From Spisula solida (Eukaryota > Mollusca > Bivalvia > Venerida > Mactridae), in contig OX365952.1 in assembly GCA_947247005.1 (NCBI GenBank), positions 50,510,722 to 50,574,721 on the forward strand: DNA of 64,000 nt, given 5' to 3'. A program made the translations under genes and the position numbers. The notes below the pieces were generated by a model. That model was not told the origin of the DNA, ran no database searches, and saw nothing but the letters and a program-made list of their open reading frames with translations. Positions 11,781 to 26,700 of this stretch are shown here, one piece after another (the stretch's first letter is position 1; every line of letters starts with the position of its first letter).

Positions 11781-14700
11781 CTGAAAGAGAAAAAAAAGCC
11801 CATTAAATTAACTTACAACAATATTACATACAATACAACTTAGACAATATATATTTATGAACAGACTTCAAATAAACTTGTCAGGTAGACTGACATGACT
11901 TTTGTTGAGTAAGTAAATCCGGTTTGGACTGAATAAATTACCAAACTTTTAAAGGAGTGTCAGAATGGTAAATCTGAAAGTCTAACATATTTCCTGAAGT
12001 CTGTAAAAGCTGAAAAAAGAGTTTCTAAACTAAAATTATGTCAATAGGACACAGATGTCCCCATTTGCCATTTGACCATGTATTTCACCAATTTCAAGGG
12101 CCATAACTTGGTTAATACTGGTCAGTCTCCAAAAAAAGGGTAGGTGCACCACAACTAATGCTGACTAATATTCTGATTAAGTTTGGTGACAAATTACAGA
12201 CGACACTACACTTGGGAGTGAGTGACCGACCAACCAACTGACAAACAGACGGACAAGGGCACACGTATATGCCCACCATAATATTAGTGGGGGCATAAAA
12301 ATTAATTCAGCATATTGAAATACTACACAAAACTGCATGAACTTCTCATAATAATATTTGGTTAATATGACCAAATACTGAAAAAGAATTACTGGTTAGA
12401 TGCACTTTCAGTATCATTAGTCATTTAACATGATCATATATATCTAGATGTTGTCTGATACCAGAAGTATCCAGAAGCTACTAGTTCTTTCAGCCACCAT
12501 GAGAAATAAGGTAGAGTCAGGAGCTGGTTATTTTAATGCGCATGAGGTATGGGAGTTTCATTGAGCCTTAGATGTGTTCTAAAAACTCTAAAATTAGATA
12601 GACAAGACACATACATTGGTGCGAGAATCTAGCAAACATCTTGGAGTTTGTCTTGTTCAATTTTTTTTAGAGAATCTAGTGAGGATCCGCCTCCTCGATA
12701 GCCTAGTGGTTGAGCATTTGCTTCGAGTGTGGGAGTTCTCGGGTTCGATCCCTGGCCGCGTCATACCAAAGATGAAATAAAAATGGTACCAGAAATTCCC
12801 TTGCTAGACGCTCAGCATAAAAGGGAAACTGGCTTCTCTTCTCTCATACCCTCATGGTGATGGATAACATCAGGAATGAGGTGTCTCGAGTGATTAATAA
12901 AAGTTTGAAAAACTTGTTTCACAATCGACCTTAATAAATTAGTATAAAAAAATAGTAAGGAAATATAAGTAAAAAATTTAAACCTTGGATGTTTTTCTTC
13001 CAATAAATCTGGCACCACTGTAACCAGGGCGATGTATAAAAACCCTCCTGATGTGAACGGTAATACCCACACAGTCTTCTCACCTGAAACAGCATGTTCA
13101 TTCATATCAATTTAATCACAGGTGGCCAGTAAGTTGAGGGGATATAGGAAATTGTTTCATTTTGTTTTAAATCTACAAGTTTTCCTTATCCAATTTAAAT
13201 TCAACCAAAAAATTAATTTTTTTGTACTATATGATAAGTTTAGTATTTAAATAGCTTGCATCTACAGTTGTACAGTTGGTTGTGAACCCATTCTGTCAGA
13301 TGCCATCATCTAGCAATTTGTAAAATATGAAAGCATTACACCAGTCAGCTATAGCAACATCCCCTCATAAAGGTTGTGCAAAATAACCAAAACAAATGTT
13401 ACTACATCACACATGGATATCAGCATAAAAAATGATAATTGTGTTTGATTAACCATTGACCATATATAAATAATTATTTGAATCTTCACTTGGATATTAT
13501 AGACAGGCACCAACATACTCTGTTCATATAATGTAATAACAACAGACATAATGTATCTGATAATGTCATTTTATTTAAAATGTTAATTGGCGTAGATTAA
13601 TTAGCCAGCGGGGCATCTCCAAAGTCCCTTAGTGTAAGGGATCGATTGGATACACATGTATTATCATATACAGTGAGCGACTCAAATGTATTTATCTTCA
13701 ATAAATAATTATATATATTACAGTATATAAATGTACATTATTGTATACCTGCAGCCTGTGCAGAATCTGCGAGTAATGCTGTCAATGCACCAATAAATCC
13801 TCCAGTAGCTGTTAGTAACTGAAAGGTAAACATAAAGTAAACTCTATGAGCAATATACAGGGAGTTAAAAAAGTTCGTTCTCAATGTTGAAGTTACAATA
13901 GTTTATTTTTCTGACCTTGGAAGACTGTAACATTTTCAGTTTTAATTCGAAGGGGTCTACTATTGTTCTAATCTTTTTGGCATTAAATGGAGCTATTAGA
14001 GTAAGAAATTTCAGTTGTCTACTGTGTACATCGCTCAAATAACACTTGATGTGAATTTAAATTTTGAGAACAAACTTATTTAACACCCTATAGCATCAGC
14101 CATACCAATAAAACTATTAGTAGCTGTCAATAACTGAAAGGTTAACATTACATAATGTGGTAGACTACTACTGTAACTTTATAAGTTACTTAAAACATGG
14201 TTGATACCTTGGTGGGATTTGAACCGACAACTCCCAACAACAACATTGCTGTAGGTTTGAATCCCACCAAGGGTAGTGCTTCTCTTCAATAAAATATGTG
14301 GAGATATATTAGCCCCCTTTCCCCTCTCTGCAGAGTATATATTATATCCCCCAAGTTTTCTACATTTCCCCCATCTGAGTCTTGCGTCATTTCTTTTTCA
14401 CATAAATTAATTAAATTGTGTGATAAATGAATGCACACTTGAGCAAAATAGTTTGTTTTACCTACAATGCTTAAATACTATTAATAAATAATAAAATTAG
14501 GCATCTTAAGGAGTAATTAACATAATGATTAAGTGAAAATTCCCCTTTGAGCGCTAAATTACCCCCTTGTATACCCGGTAGGCGCAGACCCCTTTCCCCC
14601 AAAATTAAAAGAAACACTGAAGGGATTTGGAAAATCGCACATGCATGATATGGAAATTTTTTATTTGTCACACTGTATTCCACTGAGCAATTAATTCTGA

Positions 14701-17700
14701 ATCAGTGACAATACCCTAACAAGTATATGATGAACACTGGAATTGTCATCCTCCCACATTTTAACGAGTAAGATTGGACAATAATCAAGTCATTAATTAA
14801 TATTGGCCTATTATTGATTTTTAAAACAGGACCTTTTAAAGTTACATACAGGAAACTAGACGTTAAGTACAGCCACAGGCAAACACTGCTATACTTAAGT
14901 TTGACACTTCACACAACTGTACTAAGTGAAATGAGTGCAGGGAGATGCTTTAAAACTTAAATTAAACACCAATGTAGAAATTGAGTACTGTAAACCAATT
15001 TACTTTCGCAAATACTAACTTTCGCTTTTTGCTGATTGTTGGCATATTCTCGACTACAAATTTTGTCACTTTCGTGGCTACTTAATTTCGCGAAATTCTA
15101 CCACTCGGGAACTACGAGAAATTAAATCAGGCGAAATAATTTCTTGGTTTACAGTAATTTCAATTTAAACAATACCTCCAGGGAAATGTTTTAAAATAGA
15201 TACATTCATCAACTGTTCTCATCTGTTTGTGTTAAATCATCATAAATCAAATGCTAAATAATCGCCAATGTTTTCCTTAAAAGCTGCAGAAGGTCAAAAG
15301 ACCCTTATTTAGATTGTTACTTACATGGTATATTTATGTTTATGGTTTTGAAGCTAACCCTAACCTCTATGGAGATGCATTTAACCAGGGTTCCAACAAA
15401 TATTCTAAGACAAAATTCCCTGACATATCTCTGACCACATAGCAGTTTTCCCTAAGGGTCTGGGTCTATGGAGTAAACGGTTAATTGATTTTTTTCACAT
15501 AGCATTGAAACATTTTAACCAATAATCTATTTTTGTAAGGCAGAGTTATGGAATACAAAATAGGCAATTAACAATTACCGTATCTATTTTGGCCTTATAC
15601 AACAAAAACTGCATGATGCATGCAGTCAATAAAATAAAATACTAATTGATCAAACATGTCACTTAAATATTTCAGAAATTTTTGGGAAATCAATTGGACA
15701 GAAATTTGCCAATAAAATGCAAGCATGCAAAGTTTTTTTTGAAAATATCAAGATTGGTCTCCCTTGATATTGTAACTGTAATTGGATTGTCTCCCCTTAA
15801 TGCTTAATTGGTAATTAATTGGTGAAATATATGGGCCAGATATGATGTATAGTAGGGAGACCTTGACACAACCTTCTATTAGCATAATTTAACAGCTGAT
15901 ATATTGTCGATATTTATAGTTCCGGTTGTATGTTTCCATAAGCGGGAAGTATCCTGGAAACTATCAGGAAGATGCTCAATGTGTAATACCAACACAAATC
16001 TTTAGAGTAAAGGGTTAGGTGACCAGTCCTGGTATATATCCAGGACCAATGTGACAGCTCGCAGTAGGTGACTGTACAATACATGCTTGGGATTTTTTTA
16101 GCTGCTTAAAGCAAGTAATAGCTTAAATCAGGTGATAACTTAAAAAATACAGAGTTCACAATGTATAAACAACTTCTAGTTATCGCAAGAAGTCATACAC
16201 ATTAAATTAAATAGTCTACCAAAAAGACATACAGTAACCAGAAGTTACAGGTGCTATTGCTTGCAATAAGTCATACAAATTGAATTGTATAGTCTACCAA
16301 AAAGTCATACATTGATTAGGTTTATACAACTGTGGAGTTGACTATCGTTACGGATACACAGATGTAAGATTTGTGTATGTTAACTATATGCAGTCATGCG
16401 TCTAGTCCACAAATAAACTTGACGTATATTTACCAACATTAAATTTTCCTACTACATGCTGAATGTCACGTATCACTGTTTGTACTTTAAATTTATCAAT
16501 AAATAAATCAATAATTCATCCATTTGTGTCAGACACTATAAATCCTTCCGGTTACGAGTTTGGCTAAATCTGGCTAAATGTGGCTAAATGTTTCTCATGA
16601 AATATTTATGTGATTGTTAAAGTAACATTACATTAATAGTGTTGTTGATTTTATACATTTTATCACAAAAACTGCTTAAGTTTGATATCTCATCTTCAGG
16701 ACTGTAGCTAGCCCACTGTTCCCATGGATTCGTAATTGTGCTAGGGTGGGGGGGGGTGTAATGCTCCCCCTTGAATGTTTTGGAAAAATTATCATGTAAT
16801 GTGGTGTTTTAGGTGCTCTGATGTGGTTTATTTAGAACTGAAAATCAGCAATATTAGGTTCATAAATAAAAAAATAAACCCTTTAATCAGTAGATTTTAT
16901 CTCTAAAATAGAGTTTGATTTCTTAAGATTTGTATAATGTAGCGGTTTCTTTCAGCTCTATTTAGTATAGAAAAGACAAAGAATGTTTTATATAAGCAAG
17001 TAGTCTAGTAGGCATACTGCAGTATTTGTGTAAACTTTGACAGAATTTATTTTTGATCCGAATCATGTGGATTCAGCCGTGTACCCATGTATAGGTAACT
17101 GCTACACACCTGAGCCAAAGTAGACAAGTAATGACCTTAAAGTTAGTAAACAAGAGATGTTTGTAAAACATGTATGGGACATGGCACTATGATGGCAGCA
17201 CAGTAGTCAGAAATGGTAAAGGTTACAGTAACCTTGACCTTTGACCTACTGACCTCAAAATCAATAGGGTTCCTCTACTGTTGATGACTAACCTCCATGT
17301 AAAGTTTAAGGATCTTTAGGTCAAGCGTTTTTGAGTTATTGAATGGAAACAATATGGTTTACAGACTGACAGGTGCAAAGCACTATAACCCCTCATCAAA
17401 GATGAGGGGGGTGGGGCATTATAAAGACTTACCTGTGCTTTAGCAGCTTTCCATCTATCAAAACCTGACCTCAATAAAATAGCAAAATCCCCAACTTCAT
17501 GTGGAATCTCATGTAACAGAATGGCTAATGTTGTAATAAATCCAACCTAGAAATTAAATAATGAATAAACTAGAAAGGTTCTTGACCTATGTCTCCTCCC
17601 ATATAATAAGGGGCCATATATCTGGCAAATATAATCTCACCCAAAATTTTTGATAATAAGAACAACTAGGCTTGGTACAAGTATATAAGTCAAATTTCAT

Positions 17701-20700
17701 TGGAATCCAATCAATAGTTCAAGGTAGGTATTCAATATTGACCTTATTTAATTGGAGAATAAGGATAGCCAATCATATCGCCTGTTACTGGCCAAGAATA
17801 ATATGGTGTGATCTGATTGGTTGCCCTTATCCTTAAGTGAAGTAAGATCAATATTGAATACCATACAGTCAGATCTCGATACAACGACGCTGTTTGTTTC
17901 CAAGAAAAATGTTGTTGTAACGAATATGTGGGTATACTGAATTGATACAAAGAGCATTTAAATACTTTTGTCCCTAAAGTTGATGTCAGTATAATGAATT
18001 TGTCAGTATATCGGGTGTCGTTATATCTAGACCATCCCAAATTTTGTGGCATCCATCCAGTCAGATGCATGTCCAGCACAAATATGTGTCAATATGTCTT
18101 CTCTCTTTCCCATTATATGTAGGGGACATAATTACAATTTCACATAAAGTCATTAATTACAGTTTAATGGAGACAATATAGAAGATATCAGATTTTATGC
18201 AGGATTTAATTAGTCTAGTACATAATGTACATTATAATCATGGATGAATAAATCATGTTTTGTTTATTTGGGTTGAACGCCATTTCTCAACAATTTTTCA
18301 GTTACACATGTTAAGGGCGGACAATTCACTAAACCAGTTTTGATGGACTGTATCCTTTCCAGTATACCAACTAACCCTTTCACTAGCAAACAGCAACTTC
18401 TTCACATGAGGAGGAAAATCAACATTTTTTTGTCAAATTTTAATAGAAGGGTACGACCTGCCAAGACTTATAATTGAACCTGGATTGCCAAGCTAATAAA
18501 TCCAGCACACGAACCATTGGACCTGGCCCCGATTTCCCGAAGCATCTCAAGTAGAGACGGAATTAGAGCTAAATCTAAAGTTCCAGCTGTTGAAATTTTA
18601 CTTTAATAGACTCAGAATAACATTTCTGTTTAGAGATGCTAATTTTGAGTTCAGCCCCACATGGAAATTAACATAAAGACACCAGTCCTGCCAATATATG
18701 AGATGAGATCTTGCTCAGATTGAGATGTTTCAGGAGATCGGGACCAGATCTGTATAATGTATATGATGTTTGCGACCTACCTTGTTACTGACCAGGAATC
18801 CACCAGCTACAGCTAGACCGTGGGTGAAGTTATCTATCACATTGGCCGCTAAATTCAGATATCCACTAATCTGTAATCATAGCATAACACTAATTTAACG
18901 AAGCATCATTGCAAGACTTATAGGCCAACAACATATACATGGATATTTCTGCGGGTTTAAAAGATAGCGAATTTCAGAATTTCTTATGTTTCAACTTTGC
19001 AGTCTGTGAATTTAGGATATGTTACTACTTGCCGACTTAACCAAAAGTGAATAACTTGCCTTTACACTCTTTACTTATTTTCTGCGTAAGTTATTTGTCT
19101 GAATCAATGACTACTTGTCCTCGGGACAACTAGACAAGTGCTCATTTTGCAGACTGTTTTTGGCAAGTAGGATATTTAATAGATTTTGTTATTTCTTAGT
19201 AGAATTCTATGCATAAGGTCAAAATTTATGCTGTTAAGCCTAGGTTCCACTGGGGAATTCCATATCGGCATTGTTCTCCCGATTTTATCTGATACCACCC
19301 GATTCATTACAATTCCTTCTAAGATATCACAAACTGACTCATGACTTTCCCGAAGCTTCCCATAGATCAAGATGAACTTGTTCCTGATAGCTCATTAATT
19401 TCAATCAGGAGTACATCGCTGAGGTAAAAAATGCTCAGTGGGACCTAGGCTTAATTGGGTCAAAATATGAATGAGTGGCAATACAATGTTGCCTGTAAGT
19501 TTTTACTTTAAACATCAAACAGTATAATGATATGAGATGAATTAGAATGTGTTGACACCAGGATAATGTTTTATCAAAGCACTTACCAAAATCTTCAAGT
19601 TACTCTCAAATTTAAAGTCTTTATAATTCTTTAACAACTGCACATTGGTGATGGATATGGTTTGTAGGGGATCAGTAACTGAATCATTATAAGTATTGCA
19701 GATCCCTTTACCACACTTCATGATTGTAAACAAATTAAAACGAATTTATATTTGGTCGTAAGTTTACAATTTTCAAAAGTGCTTTGATAAAACAGTACCC
19801 TGAAGTGCAGCTTTTTTGTAATAGCAAGAATGATCTCCCTTGATAAGGTGTAAGTCTTACCGGAACTGTAATACTTTGAATATGTCTTTCAAGTTCCAAG
19901 CAATTTCAATACATGAACAGAACTAAAGCTAGGTGTCAAACACAGATAGTAACTGTGTGAATAACTGAATCAGTTAAATTGTTTCATTGGAATTTTCCAT
20001 AGAATTTGTAAAAATCAATTGAAAAATGAATTGTTTTGGCAAGCACATCCTACATTTTGATTAGACCCTGAGATACAGACGTAGGCACTCCACGAAGTAT
20101 GTATTACATACAATATCTAGAGAAAATAAAGTATTAGAAACACGTGATTCCACTTTTAAATTAGAAAAATTTAAACTTTTAGAAAATTATAGGCTCATGC
20201 AGGTTTTCCCTAGCAAATGGGGTTCCAGGTTCGCCATACATTATCATTATCATACCAAATCTAATGGAAAGTTGACTAGAATATAAACCTTAGGAAATAA
20301 AATGTGGCTTGTGTATATATATATATATGGAATTATAAAAGGAAAATAAAAACATATATATTTTAGGTATTTTTGCCTTAGTTAACTTGTTAAAATAATT
20401 AAGCCTTCTTTTCTTTAGCATCCTTATTTTGTGTCATTTTATTTTGTTTTATTGTTCATTAGATTTTTATACTGTGATTTACATGTCATGTAATATGACC
20501 CTTGATTGGTTAAATAAAATATTCTTATTCTAACCAAATTTATGTAGCCCTTTATTCAAAATATATACACGTTCAGTCCCTGATTAATTTTGTGGATCCC
20601 ATTTATATTTGCTGTGTCATTTATCTATAAACAATGAAAAATCAAATGAGCAACACTACAGTATGTATTTTGATTGCATGATAATATTTAGTATCATGAG

Positions 20701-23700
20701 TAAAGAAATAATTAGGAAGTTCCAATAGAAATCTGTTTGTGGGACCAACAGATACATGTGTGTTCATAAACATGTGTCCTTGGACTATAAACATTAAAAT
20801 CAGAGTTAGGGATGTAGAAAACAGGAAACTAGGAAATCCCTCAAAGCTTTGGTGGACTATTGTCGTTGCACAGTCTCCAATACCCTGTCATCCATAATTA
20901 TCAAATATTCTTACTTATTATTACTGCAATAACTAACTCTTGTATCATGTTTGATATAATAAATCGGTGATACACATATATATACACTATTACCCCAGGA
21001 TATATCATATACTATAATTGTACCGATAGGTGAACAGTACAATGACCCATCTATCTAATCTAATCAAACTCGGCCCACAAACCTTAATATACCGGTAGTT
21101 AAAACTGCCCATGAAAAGTGTCCAATCATAACTGTAACCTGTTTATTCACCTTAATTAGGCTAAAATAAAATATTTCATATCCCCTCCCGTTACCTTCTC
21201 ATCAATATCGCCCTACATGAAAATATGTATTGAGAATTCGCTCAACTAAGTACCATGTCTATAATCTAAATAGGATCTGGTGACAGTGACATAGCCTATT
21301 ATGTGTACACAGAAGATTACAAACAAATCGATGAGGAAATAAGGAATTTGGTAGAAGGTCACTCAAGGAATATTCCTGTGGAATTATATTGAAATACTAA
21401 ATGACATGGGTTGTGGGAAGGAAACCAAATCATATTTTACTTTAGTACTTAGACAGTTATTGACACGGGCGTAGCCAGCGATATGGATGTACACATGTGC
21501 GTAACATTAACTTGAAAAGTAGAAATATAAATACGGAAAGAAAAGCTTTTCTATTTTTAAGTCACAAATTTCCACAAACACGAGGACCCTCAACCATAAC
21601 TACCAACTTCAAAGCTTGTGTGCGTAACATCAATTCAAGCCTGGTTTCGTTGCTGATTGAGTAAAGACCCCGCATCAGTAGATACTGGGGCTTAATAAAG
21701 TTTTGTTACAAGTTTTTGTCATATACAGAAACACATTCTTTAATCATCAACAAGAAATATCACTGAATGTGATGAATACCCCAAGCAACTGCTTGACACA
21801 GTCATATATGCACAACTAGACTTGGTACTGATCGGTCATGCAAAGTTTTATTGAAATCCTACTATTGGTTGTTGCGAAATAGCACAGAAAAATTTATAAG
21901 TGTAAAGCACAAAAGGGCTATAACTACCTTAAAATTGATAAGACCAACGTGTGTCCACCATATGCGCATCTAGACTTGGTACTGATCATTTATAATAAGT
22001 TTCATTAAAATCCGACCAATGGTTACAGAGAAATAGCACAGACAAAATTTATAAGTGTAAAAAACACAGGGCCATAACTACCTTAAAATTGATCCGACCA
22101 ACGTGTGCCGATGATATGCACAACTAAAAATTGTACTGATGAGCTATGCAAACTTTCGATGAAATAGGACCAATGGTTACAGAGAAATAGCCCAGACAAA
22201 ATTAATAAGTATTAAAAAATAAAGGGCCATAACTCCCTTAAAGTTAATCCGACCGACGTCCGCCAACGATATGCACAACTAGACTTGGTACTGATCAGTC
22301 ATGCTAAGTTTCAATGAAATACGACCAACAGTTGCAGAGAAATAGCGCGAACAAAATTTAAAAGTATAAAAAATAAAGGGCCATAACTCCCTTAAAATTA
22401 ATCCGACCAACGTCCGTCGACGATATGCACAACTAGACTTGGTACTGATCAGTCATGCAAAGTTTCAATGAAATACGCCAAACGGTTGCGAGAAATAGCG
22501 CGGACAAAATTTGTACGGACCAACCAACCAACCAACAAACCAACCAACAGACCAACCAACCTCAAGCATGACTCCAATAAAGCCCCCATATACTATGTAT
22601 CTGGGGGTATAATAATGAATTTATTTATCATTAGTGAATGAAATAAGATAACAATTGAATGTTACACGTATGAGTATAAGTTTATATAAGTCGAGGTTTA
22701 CTTTAATGAACTTATTATCAGAAGATACAGGACAGTATCAGTCAATGTATCTGTCAGTGTCATTAACTCAATTCGACACATCATGAATTTTGTCCTAAAC
22801 CATGACCTCATTATAAACCAATATATACAACATAAAATGTTAAATCAAACACAGTTGGAAAATCAATTTTAACAAATCGCTGACTTAGAATGAGAAGGAC
22901 GTATGTGCTACTAACGACCTTATAAGACTCATGCACATTTGAAATCTGCATCAAAAGTTGTTCTTATGAGCCTATTTTCATGAAAATCATGGTCATGCTG
23001 ACCAAACTGAAGTTGAAAAAGCTTGTTTTTCCATAAGTAAAGAGTTTTAAGTTACTTTAAGTTTTAAGACATAATTTTCTTGTTTTCTCAAAATATTTTG
23101 AACTTATGACCTTCTCATTCTACGCCAGCGAAATAGTGCATGAAGTTATTGATGCCAGTCTTAGAGACAGTCCTGCCTAATTTCATATTTATACTATCAT
23201 CACAACATGGTCTTTTTCTTTTTTCCAACTTTGGGAATGAGGTCCCTAGAAATATTTAGTATAGTATTATGGAAAATTGATTTTATAGAATTTGAAGTAC
23301 TAATTCTTCATTTAAGGGAAAACTGCATAATTTGAAAGGTTTTAATGGCCCCTATTAAAACGAAAACAGCCCTGAACTTCCACACATAGGTACTAGGGAA
23401 ACTTATCAACATCTAGAACACAAGCTTTATTGTAGGCACCTTTGTATTCATGAGGCATCTTTGTATGACTTAAAATTGAGAATTTCTGAGAATTTTAGTT
23501 TTTGTGATTTTCATTCCTACTAACTGACCGAGTTAGTGTCAAGTACTTTAAGACTATGTTCTGTTTGTTATGAACAGTTGTGTTATAATAACAAAGATAA
23601 GAATAATGGTCTACAAGTACATTCAATAGTACAAGAGTTGAATAAGTCCATATATAGTCGAAACAAAATACCAGAACAAATTACAATTCCTTTAATAGTA

Positions 23701-26700
23701 AAGAACTATGATGATATTTGGTCACCATCTCAGGACTTTTGCCACCTATTGACTACGTCATTCATACCATGCTAAGGAACATTCCTCGGCAAAACAGTTC
23801 TCTAAGCCATTTGATCTATGGACTTACTAACGGGCAGGTAGACTTACTGATCAACAACTACAAAACATTACACCTCCAAATCTTTAACAGGGGGCGAACA
23901 CTTCAAGCACTGAACTGGCCCTTATTCCTAAAAGCATCTCAAATGAAAATCTCATCTCAAATTGATATTTTGCTCAAATGAGGAGTCGGTATTTGAGATA
24001 AATCTGAAATCGAGCTCTTGAAATTTTACTGTAATTACTTCAGAATAATGTTTGTTTTAAAATGCCAATTTTGAGTCCTGTCTCTCACAGAAATTAACTT
24101 AAAGACACATGATAATATTTGAGATGAGATTTAGCTCATACTGAGATGTTTCTGGAGATCGGGTCAGGATCTACATACCTTTATACTTTCAGTATTTTTG
24201 CCTTTCTCTGACCTTTCTTTTAAAATCCCGTTATTTTTTACAGTTTGCACAGTATTTGTCTGTGGAGAGTTTTTCTTCTTTTTATTATTTTTGCTGTTTC
24301 TCTGACGAGTGTTTTTAGTTACACCATTATCCTGGTTGCTATATGATGTAGTTGCAACTTCTTTAATTTGTCGACATCGAAGTTCCTCGTCTTCAGCCTG
24401 AGCCTCGGAACACTCATCTTCTAACTATAAAACATCAATTCATATAACATATAGTGGGTCAAATAGGCCATTATAAGATCACTCACTTGATCCTAACTGA
24501 ATTCGTAAATTATGGTGGCCATCTTGGATTTCCGGGCCTGCACCATGGATTGACAATTTATGCCAGCAGTTCCATATTGTACAAACATAGGCGAACATTT
24601 TGGTATATAACATTGCTTGTTCTACTTTAGTTGTCGCCTCACCCCAAAAATTCACCAATTGTCACCCCACTATAAGAGAAGTTATGGAGTCCACAAGAGA
24701 CCAACCAACATTGCTTACTTAAATTAGTGGTATACAGATACGGTTTTATGTTATTCTGGTAGAAAGTGATTCGAGTTCAGAGTCAGTTGAGTTTTATGAT
24801 TACCCATAAACGAGTGACTTTGCTATTGACCCTACATATTAATATTTGTTGTCAATGTGCATATAATAAAATTTAACCTTAGTATAATATTTATACTGCT
24901 AAAACCAATAAATTCAAACTTGGACCATCAATTTCAGCATCCTTTAGTGACAAAAATATTGGTGAAGAAAGGACATTCACTGATTATAAGAACATTTCTA
25001 TGATTCACTCATAACTTACATGTTCAAATTCGTCTTCTTTTGCAAACATTTTTTCAATAATGAGGAAAGACAACATGCCTAAAATCACCCACAATCCAAT
25101 ACGAGTATGTGCTTCATGGAAATCAGCATCTACAAGAACAAATATTCACAGTAAACCATTAATGTACTATAAACCAAGAAACTATTCCATGTGATTTAAT
25201 TTTGCAGGGTTTGCGAGTGGTAGAATTTTGCGAAATTAAGTCATCGCAAAAGATCTAAAGACATTAATATTGACGTTGCGTGAAACAAAAAACCGCGAAA
25301 ATTTGTAGTCGCGAATATAATGACGATCAGCAAAATGTGACAGTTAGTATTCGCGAAAGTAAATTGGTTTACAGTAAGTTAATTTCAACTAAAAAATAGT
25401 CTACCTACTATAATATTACATATTTTGAAACATGATAAAATTTACATCAATAAATCTTTAAAAAAACTTTTTTAGGCACAGCAAGGTTGGATTTTTCTAA
25501 AAAAAATGACAAAATATATATGATATATTTCTTACTCATTCTGTCACAATTTTTGCTCTTTAACAATGTCATTGGTCAACAGATATATTTTGTTTCTTAA
25601 ATAATGTAGCAGAAACAATTCTTTCATAGAATGTGTTCTGATATAATGGAATCATCAATACGGACGGGTAGTTATGTGGCTACAATACGGAATGAAGAAT
25701 AGTTATGTGTCTAACTTTAGCCACATTAAAGAACATTTTAGCCACATGAAAGAAATTTTTTTTTTCGTTTAACTTTTTTCAACTGGTTTGTCCATGAATG
25801 GAAGCCACCTTAGTATACTATTGTGGGCCCGTCTCTGATCGCATCTATCGCAGCTTTGTAAACTTAACAATTTGACAAACTTTTATAACAAAGACATCAT
25901 GTAAGACGGTTGATATTAAAATTTGTATTAGCCTTAAATTATAACCATATATTCAGGGGTTCCACTAGCTTCTGAATCTGAAGGGTCTTTTGAAATTTTT
26001 AACTCCATTATACAAATTTATAGGCAAAATAGCTGTGATATTAAGACAAAATCTTGACAGTCAAAATGTGACATTTTTTAAAAAATTTCTATGGTCAAAC
26101 CCTTTCTACCGGTCAAACCCCTTCTACCGGTCAAACCCTTTCTACCGAGTCAAGTGGAATCAATGGTTATTTACCTGGTCTAATATGTGCCCACGCTTCA
26201 GGTAACAGGTGTAGAAATACATCCCCTAACAGAGAGATGTGTATAACATTATTTACCTGGTCTAATATGTGCCCACGTTTCAGGTAACAAGTGTAGAAAT
26301 ACATCCCCTAACAGAGAGATGTGTATAAAATTATTTACCTGGTCTAATATGTGCCCACGCTTCTGGTAACAAGTGTAGAAATACATCCCCTAACAGAGAG
26401 ATGTGTATAACATTATTTACCTGGTCTAATATGTGCCCACACTTCAGGTAACAAGTGTAGAAATACATCACCTAACAGAGAGATGTGTATAACATTATTT
26501 ACCTGGTCTAATATGTGCCCACGCTTCTGGTAACAAGTGTAGAAATACATCCCCTAACAGAGAGATGTGTATAACATTATTAACCTGGTCTAATGTGTGC
26601 CCATGCTTCAGGTAACAAGTGTAGAAATACATCCCCTAACAGAGAGATGTGTATAACATTATTTAACCTGGTCTAATGTGTGCCCATGCTTCTGGTAACA

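Noticed and set aside
12299..12400. Acceptor-like TTCTTTTTCAG at about 12380 as the start of the last SLC39A13 exon
   Set aside because: The frame required by exon 8 meets a stop after about five codons. The 11780 acceptor gives the expected conserved C-terminus.
12812..13105. A 97-codon ORF as a separate small protein
   Set aside because: Only its first third (residues from GEKTV to KHP) is real exon 8 of SLC39A13. The rest reads into intron and SINE.
17744..18079. 111-codon minus-strand ORF as a gene
   Set aside because: It spans a foldback MITE and a neighbouring transposon fragment. No domain.
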